From contig OY365807.1 of NCBI GenBank assembly GCA_959347315.1, positions 10,564,192 through 10,628,191 of the forward strand: DNA of 64,000 nt, in the 5' to 3' direction. The translations under genes were made by a program, and so were the position numbers. This DNA comes from Bimastos eiseni. Taxonomy: Eukaryota; Annelida; Clitellata; Crassiclitellata; Lumbricidae. The notes under the pieces are model-generated. The model was not told where the DNA came from. It ran no database searches and was given only the letters and a program-made list of their open reading frames with translations. Positions 25,401-37,996 of this stretch are shown here, piece after piece; within the stretch, counting starts at the first letter, position 1; every line of letters starts with the position of its first letter.

Positions 25401-28400
25401 AGAAATTCAAACTCGGTTCATCCCTATTTATTTACATAAGTCTGTTTTGTGTGTAATATTGTACAATTGTATTTGAGTGTATTGCATGGTATGTTATTGT
25501 CTGGTATTAAAGTATTGGATGTGTTCATACTGTGATACATTCTTTTGTGTCATATTTTATTTCTCTGTGTTGTATGGTATTGTATTGAAATCTATTTCTG
25601 ATCTATCTGCAGGTGCAGTACATCATGCTTATAAATGTTGGTGCCGCTCTGGATGTTATTGAGATGCTCCAGCCTCCGAATCACATGGTATTTTTCATAT
25701 GTGATAGGTAAGTCTCAGTCGTGCAGTACACGAACTTACCATACAGTCAGTGTTTTTCTATTACACTGTGCAACAGTTCTGTGGCTGTGCACAATGCCAA
25801 ATGGTCAAAAATTTAACTTAATTAAACACATTTTTCTAAACAGTCAGTTTGGTGAAGTGAATTTCTATTTAGAGGGAGTTGCTGTATGCCATTATTACAT
25901 TTTTTATCTTGTTATCTTGTTTTATCTGGAATATTTGTTAGGTTATTGAGGATATTCAATGAATCAATAAAAAATGCTTGATATAGCGCCCCTTCAAGAT
26001 ATCTACTCAGAGGCGCTCCCGACCTAACCAACCCTCGGCTGAAAACGACAGTTTTACTGTAATAAGAATTTGTTTGGTCCTGCTTCCAGATAAAATGACC
26101 AGAGGTCTGCATGCTAGTCTAAACAATGTTAAAGTTAGTTAAGAAAAAAACGTTTTATCTTAATGACGTTATTTTATTTGTCATTGATTCAGTGCTAGAC
26201 GCATCTGTGAAATATATATTTAGAAGATGCAGTTATGTTTCTTGTGGTGAGGTACTGCATTCATTTCTGTATTGTTGCTATCTACGTTCAAAGTTTTAAC
26301 ACTTCAACCAAAACAACTATGCTGATAATTATTACACTAGCCTTTTGTCAATGAGCACACTTTTAATGGGAGATTTATAATTCTGCCGATTTTTGCATTA
26401 AGTTTTTGAAATATTGTCTAGTTGGAGCTTTATATGACAGATTTTTATTCTGTTAATTGTTAGTTTAATTATTTAATTAAATGATGCTGACTGAATGCTT
26501 TAATTGCAGCCATCGTCCGGTTGACGTTCACAACATCTACAACCAGGTTCAGGTGAAGTTGCTAATACAAGAGGATGAACAGGAGGATATCCCTGCATTT
26601 GAGGATGTATTTAGAGAAGACGACGAAGAGGAGGACGAAGCAGAGGTACAGACCAGTTTTCATTGGTCCAAGATTACTAGTTTTGTTGTCCAGCTAAAGA
26701 AGGACTTTGATGAGGTACTTATACAGTGATAGATATGGCAAGTGTCTGGAAATACGTAATATTACGCAAGGCCAAATGGACCAAGACACAGAGACATTTC
26801 CAAGGACGTTTTACAGTTTTCACGAGGTGTTTAAAATGCATCGGCATCAACACAATTAGTGGTGTGAGAGGGTGGCTGACTGGTTGATGTGACAGAGCAG
26901 CTGATTTTTTGAGCATGTGCCTTGTAAGATGAAGGGTATGAGCCTCCCTAAACTGTTTTGGACCTTGAGCAAGCCTTTTGCTCTTAATTGCTGAGCACGA
27001 TCAATTCGTGCTTGGCCATTCAATGATGATGGTCATGGTGCTTGATTAATGCATCATTTGTGGATTTTTTTCGTTTCCACAACATGTCCCAATCATTCCG
27101 GTTTTTTGATTCGTCTCTACTCTCCAGGCTGTGTGAAGTTATGAAGTTAGTTATTTTGTCTAAGGTTGTGAATCTGTGCCAAGTCATTAGATATAATCTG
27201 ATTCAATTGTTGCGAGTGAGGGGGTGATAGGCAATGTGCAGCTGACTGACCATTTTTACCATGAGGTTAATTGTAAGGTTGTGGTGTTATCTCCATCTTG
27301 TTCTCATTAAATATTAGGTAATGTTTTTGGATGATATTACAGGAAGAATATAAGGATTCTGATGAGGAAAGTGAGGGAAGGGAGCCACCTGGAAAACGAC
27401 GGCGGATTAATGAAGATGCCCTCGAACGCAAAAGAGAACGTCGAATTTGGGACGAAAACAGGTATAACTGTTTTAAATAATTCTGGAAGTATTTTGTTGA
27501 TCTGTCTATTTACTAAGTTCATAAGCACCAAGCACTGTTGAAAATTAATCCAATAAGCAGAACATTTAACTGGAATTGATTTGACTTGTCAATATTGAGC
27601 AAGTGTTTTTAAAAATTTTATTTTATGCAATTATTGCATTTACTATATCAGTGTGCTGGATCTTAGATACAATGTAATGCAATATCACTTGTGACTCTGA
27701 TGTGCATATGTAAAACTTTGTTTCAGTTATAAATTTTGCTTATGTTGCATATTTCTTTTTGTAAATTTTCATTCTGTGATTTCCAACAGACGTCGAATTC
27801 TCCTCGAGTACTCTGAATTCTCAAGCTATGGAACATCTGTAAGTTTCCTTGTGCGAGCGTGATTGTAATTGCAACTGAACATTTTTAATGTGTCGCTCAA
27901 AATCAGCGATGCTCCCGATCCAAGTCAGAGGTGAGCAGGAAGGTCTTCAAGCATCTCCGAAACTGAGCAGGGAAAAGAGCTAACAGCTCCACCCAAACCT
28001 AGAGTAAGGTGTGCTGCTGTTGTCAGCCGGTTGCTGAGTAGTTCTTTAGTTAAGACAGTCAAAGGTCTCAGTTGTACATTTAAGTCTTTGTTTCGACTGA
28101 GGCCAACCAAGTTGCTGGGGTCGCTGCCTCCTGATAGTTTTTGTGAATGCATGGCTAAGCGTGTTCTGGATTGTTTGATGCCAGTGTTGGACAGGCTCTG
28201 GAAAGCAAGGACACAAGTTACCATAATTTACCTCACTTGCAGCTTCAACTAGATGTGCATGTGTTGTGATGTTATATTAATTTTGCCTGCTTTGTTACTC
28301 TTCTGTCCCAGCAAAGTTTAGCTGTTGCCTCATATTCAGGAAGCTGTGCTTTCTAGACTGATTTGTGAGACTAAATATTGGTCGTTCAATGCGGTGTGTA

Positions 28401-31400
28401 TTGAATACGATTACAGTTGTGTAGCTAGAATTTCTAGACAGCGCAGTCGGTTGTTTGTCGTATGCGTTCAAGAATTTGTTTTGGTCTTTTCTTGCAGTCT
28501 GCTCTACAGTTGTACGAACTTGCATGGAAACTATCAAAGGACACAAATGACTTACTATGGTTAGCTTTTGTTGTTGTAGCATATTTGCAAAGTCGATTTA
28601 ATTGCAATTCAGTGAATTTATGCTGATAGTTAAGTTTAGATCTTGACATGTGATATGAAACTGGTGATTGGTTTGAATGTCATGTAGCCTTAATTGTAAT
28701 GTACTATTATCGAGGATTTATATAGCACCCCTTCGAGATATCTATGCAGAGGCATATCTCTGCACTGGCGTGTATGATGTTAAATGTCATTATAATTGCA
28801 TGAATACATCAGTTAGGGAAAAATGCACTGTAAGCTCAAAAGAGTCACCAGTGGTGGACCCATTCCCAAGTGTGGAACCAACCAATGTATTCCCATCAAC
28901 AGCTGACTGATGGCATGGATGTTAATTGGTGGTCAGTGTGGTTGCTTTGAGTTTAAAAGATGTCCAAACAATCTTTGTTTACTCTTGGGTCAAAAATTAA
29001 ACTAATTCTTTATTTACCTTAGGATTATGGAGCTTTCCTTCAATCTAGAGATATAGAAAAATAATTGCTCTGCAGGTGAAATGCTTTTCAGGTGTGGATG
29101 TTGCAGACACAAAACTTTACTGCTTGTGTCGAGTTTGGTTGAAAGATTCTTTACCTAAGCAAAGATAGCCATGCCTCATTTTGCACTCATTTTGGCCAAG
29201 AGGTGCTTTGGAAGTTACAATCGATTTTCACCTTCTGTAACTAATTGCGGTGTGTCAGTTTGCGACTGTCTATTAAACGAAGATATATATATAGTTTGAA
29301 GCGTGCATGAAAGTAGAAAGTGCAACTTACTGAGCACTTCGTTTCGTGACGTTAGTTGTTTGTTTTAGGTTGGCTGTGATTGCCGTCACTGATCAGTTTG
29401 TGAATCACAAGATTGAAAGAGACATGTACATTGAAAGCATCAGTCGCCTTCAGCCACACGTATCAAGGCTCAATCACAGGTTGATTACTCCTTCAATATG
29501 GTTGCTATGACAATGCATTTAGTAGCAGTTCACAGGAAATGCATTATGCATGGAAGTGCTTTCCTTTTCATGCCACGATCCTTTTCAGCTCTTTTGCAGC
29601 TAATATCCTTATTATGTCTGTTATAATACTACATTTATTAACCCGTTAACGACTAGTAAGACATAAGGCATAATCAATAACGTTGGTCGTTAAACAAGGT
29701 TAACTGAGATTTTTCTTATTCAAATGAGTTTGACCTGAATTACTATGCAGGTATGATAAACCTGTAACAGACCTGATGGAATTCTGTGCATTATTAGTTC
29801 TATGTAAATGATTTTACCATTTATGTTAAATTACAGACCGGAAAATTCTGAGAACACAATTTCAATCAACTGTTTGAGGATCCTGTTTGACCAGGAACTT
29901 CAGCTCGTTCTGTATCGGCATTGGTCAGTTTTTGAGAGCATCTGTCATTCGCAATACATCGCCTGTAAGTTCATCGTTTGGGAGATGAAGGGAAAGAAAC
30001 GTCTGCACGAGTTTCTAGCAGACATGGGGTAAAAATATTTCTTTTTAAAATAATTCATAAATTATTTAGCCATTCAAGATACACTATTGTCTGCTCTGAT
30101 CAATTTTGCATAACATAGGGTACATAGCACCTTTTGGTAAATTTAAAAGAAATTAGGAGATATTGTTTTCAGATTAAAAATAGTGTGAAGTTGATTCATT
30201 GAACATTATGTTGCTTTGAAGTTGACAGAATTTGAATTTACAAAATAGTTTCAATTTGAAATGATCGGCTGTTGATTTTGAGGTGTCAGAATTTGTAATT
30301 GATATTTTCTAATTGACTTGATCGCAATTAGACTTGGCTTTCCAAGGATGCATTGGTTTCAATGGCATTTCATTGTATGATTTCATAGGTTGCCTCTTGT
30401 TCAATGTCAACAAAAGTTTGTGAGTATGGACCCAACACTGAAGGAAACGGTGAAGTCGATGATTACAAAACATGGGGAGAAATATGGGTAAGTAAGGTGG
30501 AATTATGTGTGCGTTACATGTAATCGATAGTAACCAACCATTGTTTTATTGCTTGCTATGTTGCACAGTTGCTAAGTGTTTATCTGGTTGTCTTATTTGC
30601 CAAGTTATGTTTGTACATAGTTAAGTGTCGTGTTTTGTAAATAGTTTATGTTTGTGTTTAGTTATTTTAATCAGGTACATTTTTTCTTTTCGCGCACTCG
30701 TTTAAATCAGGATTATTTGTAGTCTTTGCAAGGTGGTTACTTCCTGTTGCCAGTGACAGTTAACTTTAAGTTAAAGAACTGAAAATCTTTAAATTGGTTA
30801 ATTTTTTGTTTGAATAATGCAGGATCAACAATCAGGATATGTTTCTTCCGTCGTTTCACGCTCAGTACGGCTATCGCAACAAATTCTGTGCGGAGGATGT
30901 TGTCCGTTCGTGTGAGGCGATTCTTCAGAGAGTGGTCAGTTTCGTTCAGTTCTCAGGGGAAAACTCTTTCCAACCTTTGCTCATTAACCGTTCAATGACA
31001 ATCGTTTACTAGAATGTATGGGACGACCATTGCAGGTTACTATTGTAGTCTTATATCTTTGCATAATTTCATGTGCTTATCTCCTAGGTTTTGTTTGCTC
31101 ACTAGAGGCAATAAATAGATTAATTAATTGAGTTTTTATTGAATTAAAGAGCTATATTATTTGTGCAATCCATGCTTCTGAGGTGCATTTGTTAATAAGT
31201 GTGATATAAGTATCTGAATGTTTATGATGACTTTCTGTGGTATTAGAACTTTGTTATGCTTGAATGCATGGAAACAGAACCATTATTTGCAACATTCATA
31301 CAACCATATGTCATGTAGAATGCGTTGTATGGCTGTGAGGCCTCTATTTGAGGAGTATCATTCAACCCTCCGACAACAAATTGCGTTGGTTTCCCATTCA

Positions 31401-34400
31401 TTTTATTACACGGGTCCTTGTTTGTAATGGGTTGAGTGGGAATGTGTCATTTTAAATTCTCTCGATTTTTGTTAAATTCTGTTAATCTGTATTCACATTT
31501 TTCATTTTTCTTCTTCTTACTTTCTGACATTTGTTGACATCGAATTCATCTTAAATATTAATTTTCTGCAATAAATTTGTCTAACTCTAGGTTTACATGA
31601 AAAAAATTGATTTCATTTCTATATATAATTGGATATATAATGTAGATATGTAAAATGTCCGTTTGAGTTTAAGACTTGCTGATTACAGGAGAAAGAGTCA
31701 TCTATGTCTGGAAACTTCCTCAATGCTTTAGACATTCTTAACAGGTAGAAAGATCTTTGCATCTTTTTATAATTTTCTGTGACAGATGTTCTCATACGAT
31801 ATAATGGAGCACATGGGACCCATTCCCGATAACAGCCTTACTAGTTTGCTTTGTGAGCAATTTGAGTACCAATAAATAGCGTGTTTGGTGATATGATTAT
31901 GATTAGCTTATTGGGTAATGATTATTTACAATGCACACGTTGACAGGTTAACCTTGGCATGCACTTTAATAATACACATGAAATATAATTATGGTCGTAC
32001 TTAGCGGGTACAAGAATTTCATGCGGGGTAGGACGACGAAGCTTGTACCTATGCTTGATGACTGGTGGGAAGATATTATATAGCGCATGGGACCTTTCCA
32101 GGTAATGGCCTTCAATGGCCTGTCCTCAGCTGCAGCAACTCTCACAATGACTCCAGGTGGGTGCTTTGTGCACATGAGTTGTAGACCTTTCTAAGTCTGG
32201 CGTGGTCATCCATAGAAGAATGGCCCCATCACCTGGATGGAGTGGCATAGAGCAGCCGAACAGGGGCCGTTGTGCACAATTGCTCTGCAGTACAACTGCA
32301 ATTGCGCCATCGAGGCGTGTGTGTGCACTTCTGAGCAAAAAATGTTGGAAGAAGGGTGGTATCGAATTTCAAGAATTAGTTAATTAATTTGATAGATTGT
32401 TTTGTGAATTGATTATTGCTTATAGAAATAGAACAAAGGAGATGATGGAGGGTCTGGAGTTGGCTAAGGTTCATCTGAAGACTCTTGTTTCGCAAGTTCA
32501 AACGTTTCTCGAATCGAAACAGATTGTCTGTGCTGGGCCATTCCTCTACGCTTCTGTTCCAGATGTAAGTGAAGCCCTGTTAGTGGCCATGTTTTATAGC
32601 ATGTTTCTATGTGTTTGTGCATGTATGAATGTGTAGTTTAATAGTGCCTATGAAGAATTTCTCATAGGCATTGTAGCATGGCCATTAGACATATCTCAAA
32701 TGTTCATCTTTAAGATTAGCTGATAATGTACTTCATATGTTTAACATAGCAAGGTCATTACTAAGCTTCTGTTAGGTGTTGCTAGAATGAGATCTCATCA
32801 TTAGGCAATGCTTTGCTATCCAAGAGAAATGGCAACATTATTCTATGTTCTGTCAGAAGGTCAGGGACTACACAGAATCTTCTTTGTAATGTTTCATTGT
32901 GGCCAAAGTTCCTGTATAATGTGCCCAAGGACATGAATTCTTAACTCTAGCTGGCTGTTTATTTAGCTCATTTGCTTTGTTTTTGTAAGTCTGAATCTTG
33001 CCAGTAGTGTTCATAGAGTGGTGGTAGGCCTAAAAATTTAGAGGCACTATAAAAGCTGATTTTCTCCATTTGAATGCCTTAATATTGTTTTTGTTTAAAC
33101 TTAGGGTTCCCCAGACAACAATATCTTTTGCAATCCAATGAGCCTAACACGACTTGCAAAGTTCACACTGGAGGCGCATTGTGTTTCAGTAAGTTTACTG
33201 CATTTGCCTACATTTGCCTACAACTATTTACACTTTGTATTTTATAAGGTTTATCCAATGGTTAGAATATTTAATACATATTTATATTATCTTTTACTTG
33301 AAATTTCAGTTTCTTTGTTTTCAAATTCCAACTCAGCTCTATTATGATTCATTTAAGTTTTTGATATTTTATTTCTCCAGTGTATTGATTTTTATACGTT
33401 ATATTTGAGATTATTTATTAGGTTTTAATTGCATATCTAATTTTACTGGATGTTTTCCCATTTTCAGACAGTGGAAATGGTTTTCTATAAAGAATACGAT
33501 AGGAGGAGCACTACTGACTTAAATGAATTGGCATAGTCCCTCTCTACCCTTGCCCTATCTCTTCCCTTCCTATCTTCCCTCCCTTACCTATTCCTCTCCC
33601 TGCACCACTCCCTCCTCTGCCCCTCCCCTCTGAAGAAATTCAGTAAGTCTAGTTCATTAAGTGAGATCATTCAAAAGTGTGTGTTGTGTAAGAGTTCCTT
33701 ATTGCCCCATATATTGAAAAGTTAGCATAACATAAAATGGTGACAGACATTTCTATTATTTTACTTTCAGTCACGTAATAAGCGTGCAAAGACTCTGCCG
33801 ATGGTGATGGGCATTAATCTTCGATCAGAGCAGGGTTCCATGCTGCTCACAGGTGTTGCACCAGTGTCTGACAAGTCAGAAAAGAAGTAAGTCTCAAGAA
33901 CCAATCTTTGTTGATTTGTTAGAAAAGTTGCTTAAAATCCATGTCTCTTTTGAAAACCTGTGTTGTGTGTAGTTACCTTCTTGTGTACCTGTTGTTTTTA
34001 TGTAGCTATTTTTATGTAGCTGCTATATATAAATCATGAGATGTATTTTATATTGGCAATTGGTCAATTGTGATGTACATGTGTGTGTGTTCATAAGGTA
34101 TGTTTGATGCATACACATATGTTTGTCCATTGGTCATGTCTGTGATTAGGTTGTTATAAGGTTGAAACAAACCTTAGGGAATGCTGTTTGATAAATCTTG
34201 AAACTCACAATACATTAATTTATATATATAGAAGTTCTAACAACTTCCACATATGTATTGATCTGTGTGTGTTGCTAACCATATAAATAGTTGATGCATT
34301 GTCCCTTATTAACATTTTAACGACGAGTGTGGGCTACAAATGACTGGGGAAAATGCAACTGGTTGTTATGGGCAATGCTTTGAGGCATGAAGTACAGGCA

Positions 34401-35665
34401 ACTGCATTTTCTTGGCCTGAACAATGAGAGAGGCAGGTGGCCTGTGCTTCTTGTGGTCAAGGTAGCCGATTTCACTCGAAGCAGGGGCAAGTGTAGCAGA
34501 AATTTTGAAATATCCGTCTGCCCCTGATGGGATTTGAGTCATGACCCTTTGGGTTGACAATCCAGCATGCTAACCACTGTGATGTCATGCACCCTGAATT
34601 AATATTTATAAATATAATTTGTGTTGTAGTTGCTTTGGAAAGGCTTTTGAACAGGCGGCCATCAGTTCTGGTTCTCGCATTTTACAAGATTACTTCGACA
34701 ACTATGGTAAATCTAGTTCTGATGTCTTTTCTTGTTTACAGTTTTTGGAGGTTCTCCTGGTTGAATTGAATTGTTTATTTCCTTGGGCACATTGTTACAC
34801 ATGTTGTAGACTCGTTAAATAAATTGTTATGTGAAGAACAATATATAAGAATGCAGCAAAAATCCAAATGTCCAACCATTGTACCTTGACATCTCATAAA
34901 ACTGTCTGAACAAACTTCTAGATGACTGCAATGCTTGTCCAAGACCAGGATTTGCTACCAGTTTGTGGCAACTCTGTAGATACTCTAACCTCATTTTTGT
35001 TTAGGCTAAAGCCATATGTTCCTCTAATTTCTTTTCTGTTGCAACTCTGCCCTTGGTCTCTAGGATGTCAGGAATCTCAACCAGTTCTGTCCCTAGGGTT
35101 GTCATTTGAGAATTTTCTTTTTCATTGAAGTGAACATCATAATTATGATGATACTTTAGTGTATTGTATTAAAGCATTTATAGAGCACCTCTAGTAGGGT
35201 AAACAGTTCAGAAGCGCTTCAATATTCCACTGACAGAATAACTATAAAAGATTGGATGGCTTATAAATCTCTGTAACTAGATTATAGTAATGTGGACTTA
35301 ATTAACGTTGTATTGTGGAACAGTATCCGGTTACCACCAACTTTTGCATTTTGTTAGATACCAATGTTTCACAAGTGACTGTTGTTTTGCTTTATACCAC
35401 GATATTTGCCGTCAGCAGATTATTTGCTGTAAACCAGAATGTGAGCATTTGCTTTGTTATCTGAGAGTGACTTTAAAGTGGTGCGCAAGGCATACTTAAT
35501 TCGCATATAGGGGAAATGGAGGAAGGGTGAATGTAAGGATAGGGAAGGGGAGAAGAAGGAGCAAAGATTAATAATACCATGTGTTAATATATTGTAGTGA
35601 TAGAGTTGAATAATGAAGACAAGAGCAAATTCTTCGATGCCCTGACTGCAATACTGCAAGATTAA
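22408..35665 (+). CDS. CDC45: Cell division control protein 45, complete 18-exon gene
   Basis: CDC45 joins MCM2-7 and GINS to form the CMG helicase at nuclear replication origins. Exons: 22408-22461, 23685-23744, 24744-24836, 25613-25707, 26510-26645, 27343-27461, 27790-27838, 28498-28559, 29369-29479, 29837-30028, 30389-30487, 30823-30934, 31689-31744, 32426-32564, 33105-33188, 33771-33886, 34630-34706, 35598-35665. All have GT-AG borders, phases join throughout, and the total is 1722 nt (573 residues; the human protein has 566). Landmarks: start block [13 protein letters not shown]; the degenerate RecJ/DHH motif [12 protein letters not shown] (about 22-36); [20 protein letters not shown]; an acidic insert ([10 protein letters not shown]) followed by a KRRR basic patch (about 130-180); [39 protein letters not shown]; and the C-terminal [20 protein letters not shown]. 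The first exon is tiny, and its ATG is the only one matching the conserved N-terminus. No lesion is seen. I found no clear AATAAA just downstream. Confidence 0.95.
23067..23276. mobile_element. MITE in CDC45 intron 1
   Basis: The ends are imperfect inverted repeats: GGGTGTGGGTAAAGTG at 23071 and, on the other strand, GGGTGCAAGTAAAGTG at about 23270. Both arms continue into GAACCGGT. The interior is a run of CCCTAACC-like units. AGGTT occurs on both flanks and may be the target duplication. Superfamily not assigned. Confidence 0.6.
23937..24060 (-). mobile_element. tRNA-related SINE, family S2 (copy 1)
   Basis: On the minus strand: a GGCTGATCGCTAAGTGAGCGG tRNA-like head, then TAGGGACCTTGAGCAAG, then ACAACTGCAATTGCG and TCGAGGCG...CACTTCTG. 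The second half matches the copies at 32230-32345 and 56000-56155. It lies in CDC45 intron 2. Confidence 0.6.
24149..24607. mobile_element. MITE with about 28-bp terminal inverted repeats in CDC45 intron 2
   Basis: The left end AGGGGTCATCCACAAAGGCC and the right end read on the other strand, AGGGAGTCATCCATAAAGGA, align with few differences and both continue into a GCGGACGTCC-type palindrome. There is no coding capacity. The target duplication is not clear. Confidence 0.75.
25002..25426. mobile_element. MITE with TAGGGATGA ends in CDC45 intron 3
   Basis: The left end TAGGGATGAGCCGAAACTCG and the right end read inverted, TAGGGATGAACCGAGTTTGA, form the terminal repeats. The ends are rich in ACTCGG words. 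A related copy without clear ends lies at about 49905-50095 in a SART3 intron (shared GACAAACAATGG and ATTTACAAAATG). The central part is A/T-rich. Confidence 0.7.
25955..26035 (-). repeat. Shared retroposon 3'-end repeat (T1), copy 1
   Basis: Contains TATAGCGCCCCTTCAAGATA then TCTACTCAGAGGCGCTCCCG, which is weakly self-complementary (AGCGCC...GGCGCT). On the minus strand it ends in a GGCGCTATATCAAG...ATTGATTCATTG tail. Related copies: 28715-28760, 35170-35225, 57620-57665, 58530-58600, 59770-59815. Confidence 0.55.
28715..28765 (-). repeat. Retroposon 3'-end repeat T1, copy 2
   Basis: TATAGCACCCCTTCGAGATA then TCTATGCAGAGGCAT, the same orientation as the copy near 25990. It lies in CDC45 intron 8. 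Confidence 0.5.
32060..32345 (+). mobile_element. tRNA-related SINE, family S2 (copy 2, tail part)
   Basis: It ends with GTACAACTGCAATTGCGCCA then TCGAGGCGTGTGTGTGCACT, followed by TCTGAGC, matching copy 3 at 56000-56155. The head is not recognisable. Sits in CDC45 intron 13, about 80 bases before exon 14. Confidence 0.55.
34330..34610 (-). mobile_element. tRNA-derived SINE, family S1 (copy 3)
   Basis: On the minus strand: A box AGTGGTTAGCATGCTGG, B box GACTCAAATCCCATC, then a body shared with 3545-3800 (GAGTGAAATCGGCTACCTTG; AGGCCAAGAAAATGCAGTTG; ACTTCATGCC). Located in CDC45 intron 16, about 20 bases before exon 17. Confidence 0.65.
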
Positions 35666-37185
35666 GCCTGACGTATCGAGTTGCAACTTCAGATGAACCT
35701 TGGCTTTCAAAGGCTGCCATCTGTCACCCTCAGGTTTGCGAGTTCAAGCAAATGAACAGTTTCAATCATCTTGTAATTATTTCACAACTGTAAAAAATGT
35801 CCGAGATATATACGAGACTTTATGTCTATGATGAGTTCAAAATAATTGTTAAAACCTGTCTTTATTCCGTGAAAGTTGCCTTATTTCTGTGTATGCCTTT
35901 GGAATAGTAATCTTATCCTTGTGCTCTGGATTGGCATATTATTGCCAGTGATGTGTGTTGACTTGGCGACTGTTTAACATGTGTCTAGTACTTGTTCTTA
36001 AAGATTTTATCAGACTTTTTAGACTGGTGTTTAAGGGTTTCAGCCTGTTTTTAAGCACTGATGTGAAAGTTTTCAGACTGTTCTTAAAACTGGTACTATG
36101 GTTTTCAGCCTGCTTTTAAGAATTGATAGATACATGTAGTTTCTGCGGGAGTGTTAGAACAAAGTTCGTGTACTTTAGAGGTTAACGCGATGCTCAGAGT
36201 CATTCGCTAAATGTGTGCAAATTGAATGTGGGCACCTAAGCAATAACATGATCAAGAAATATTTAAAAACAATAGTTTGAATGGAAAAGATAACCGCTGT
36301 AAACAGCAAAAGCAGTCATTTTGAGCACTAAAGTCAAGCTTTTGTATGGCAGGAGTATACTTCATACCTGCCAGTAAAATTGCTTATTTTTATGTGTATT
36401 ATTCAAGGCAACTATAAACTTCTTATGAAGTAATGATTGTGTGATAAGTTTTAAAATTTTGTGCTTGTAAATTTTTTGAATTATATCTGTTGCTGTTTTA
36501 ACATAGGCAAATCACAGATGAAGGTTTTAAATAGTCAACATGCCAAGAATGTTTTGGTTGATGTATGATACAGCTTAATTTATGATTGTTCAGTAGATTT
36601 GTACATGTAGCGCTGTTTATACGATATGCATACTGAACTGTTCAACATCCTTTTTCTGTACACCACTGTCTATAAACCCTGTTCATTTGAAACCAAGAGA
36701 CACGTGCAGTTAGATTGATAGCAAGAGGCAATAGCTGTACCCCAGTTCAATTGGGGCAGTGATGATCGGAGTAACCCTTTGTACTTGTCAGTGCTTTGAC
36801 TCTTTAGGTTGCAATTGTATTTCCAGAATTATCAATTCCCTTCTAAGTCCTCATTAACCATTTAACTGTTAATATTGATGTTGTTTTGATAACAGATACA
36901 TGTATTTCCATTATAAATGTATAACCTGAGTCATCAGCCGTTTTATAGATTTTAGTTTTGTAATTTTTAGACCATGTCAAAACTTTGATACCAGACTGTA
37001 AGTTTCTTAAGTGGTTGTGTAATTAAATGATTTTGAAAACTTGTAAGTGTTTTAAATAATGTGTGATGTGGTTGACTTGTGAACAGTTACACCTAGCTTG
37101 CCATGTAATGATTCCTTTCCATATTTCATAATTATACTTGAACATGTATTGCCAAACAGTGGTTTGTAACAACCGAGCAAATATA
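35666..37185. other. No gene seen; CDC45 3' flank
   Basis: AT-rich sequence with no exon and no clear repeat. The CDC45 3' UTR must begin here, but no canonical poly(A) signal stands out in the first few hundred bases. Confidence 0.4.
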
Positions 37186-37189
37186 CCTA

Positions 37190-37809
37190 AAGGAAACGAA
37201 CTCTTCTCCACACGAATCTCTCCAGAATGAATTCAGTTTTAAACACACAAAAAGGCGAGATGCAGTGTAGGCCTACATCTAATAATGGCGATGTGATTGC
37301 AAGAATGTGAAGAGCTTCAAACATTGGGGTTGTTTTGGCCGTGGAGGACTGAGGTATGTTTATGCCAAAGAACACAACCATGAATGCTGATGCATATATT
37401 TCTGTGTTGCATTCAAACTTCCGTAATTGATGTCTATCAGCCCTTATGAAGTGTTCCATCAGGATCCATGCCAGAAAAGTGCAGAAATGGGACAATCAAA
37501 TAACTGTGCTGTAGTGGCCTGGCCAGTCACCTGACATGAACCCAATTGAGAATTTGTGGAGGATCATGAAGATCAAAGTTGCGGAGAAACATGTGAAAAA
37601 CCTGGATGACCTTAAGAACATTATGACTAGTGCAAGGAAGTCTCAAATTAACTGTATTAAACTTGTTCAAGGCATGCCTGCACATTTGCAGGCAGTTATT
37701 AAGTCAAAGAGTGCACCTTAGTACTAAGTATTAATTGGAATATGCATGGTATTTCTGTGATTTTTTTATATGATCGGTTGCCTATGCTAAACTTTTGGCC
37801 GTCACTGTA
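37190..37809 (+). pseudogene. Tc1/mariner transposase relic with right terminal repeat
   Basis: Broken frames give MFMPKNTTMNADAYISVLHS, then EVFHQDPCQKSAEMGQ (degenerate second catalytic Asp region), then WPGQ/SPDMNPIENLW (third catalytic block). The last part, 37536-37721, is open for 61 codons. The right end is ACTTTTGGCCGTCACTGTA at about 37791-37809, the complement of the common TACAGTGACGGCCAAAAGT Tc1 terminus. No left terminus was found. Confidence 0.8.
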
Positions 37810-37996
37810 GATTTATTCTTTTTCGGATGAATGTAAGCTGCCATTGAGTGCAAATGTAGGTCAACAGCGTTAAAATGTAAGCAATACAGTTTAGATTAAA
37901 AGTCAATAAAAATTTACGTATTTATTATCAGTAACGATGTAAGAAATTGAAGGAAAAATAATCTTAGTTCGCTTTCCCTCGAATTCGTGCTATTAA

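Noticed and set aside
27925..28224. 99-codon minus-strand ORF in CDC45 intron 7
   Set aside because: No recognisable domain and antisense within an intron; probably chance or a diverged repeat.
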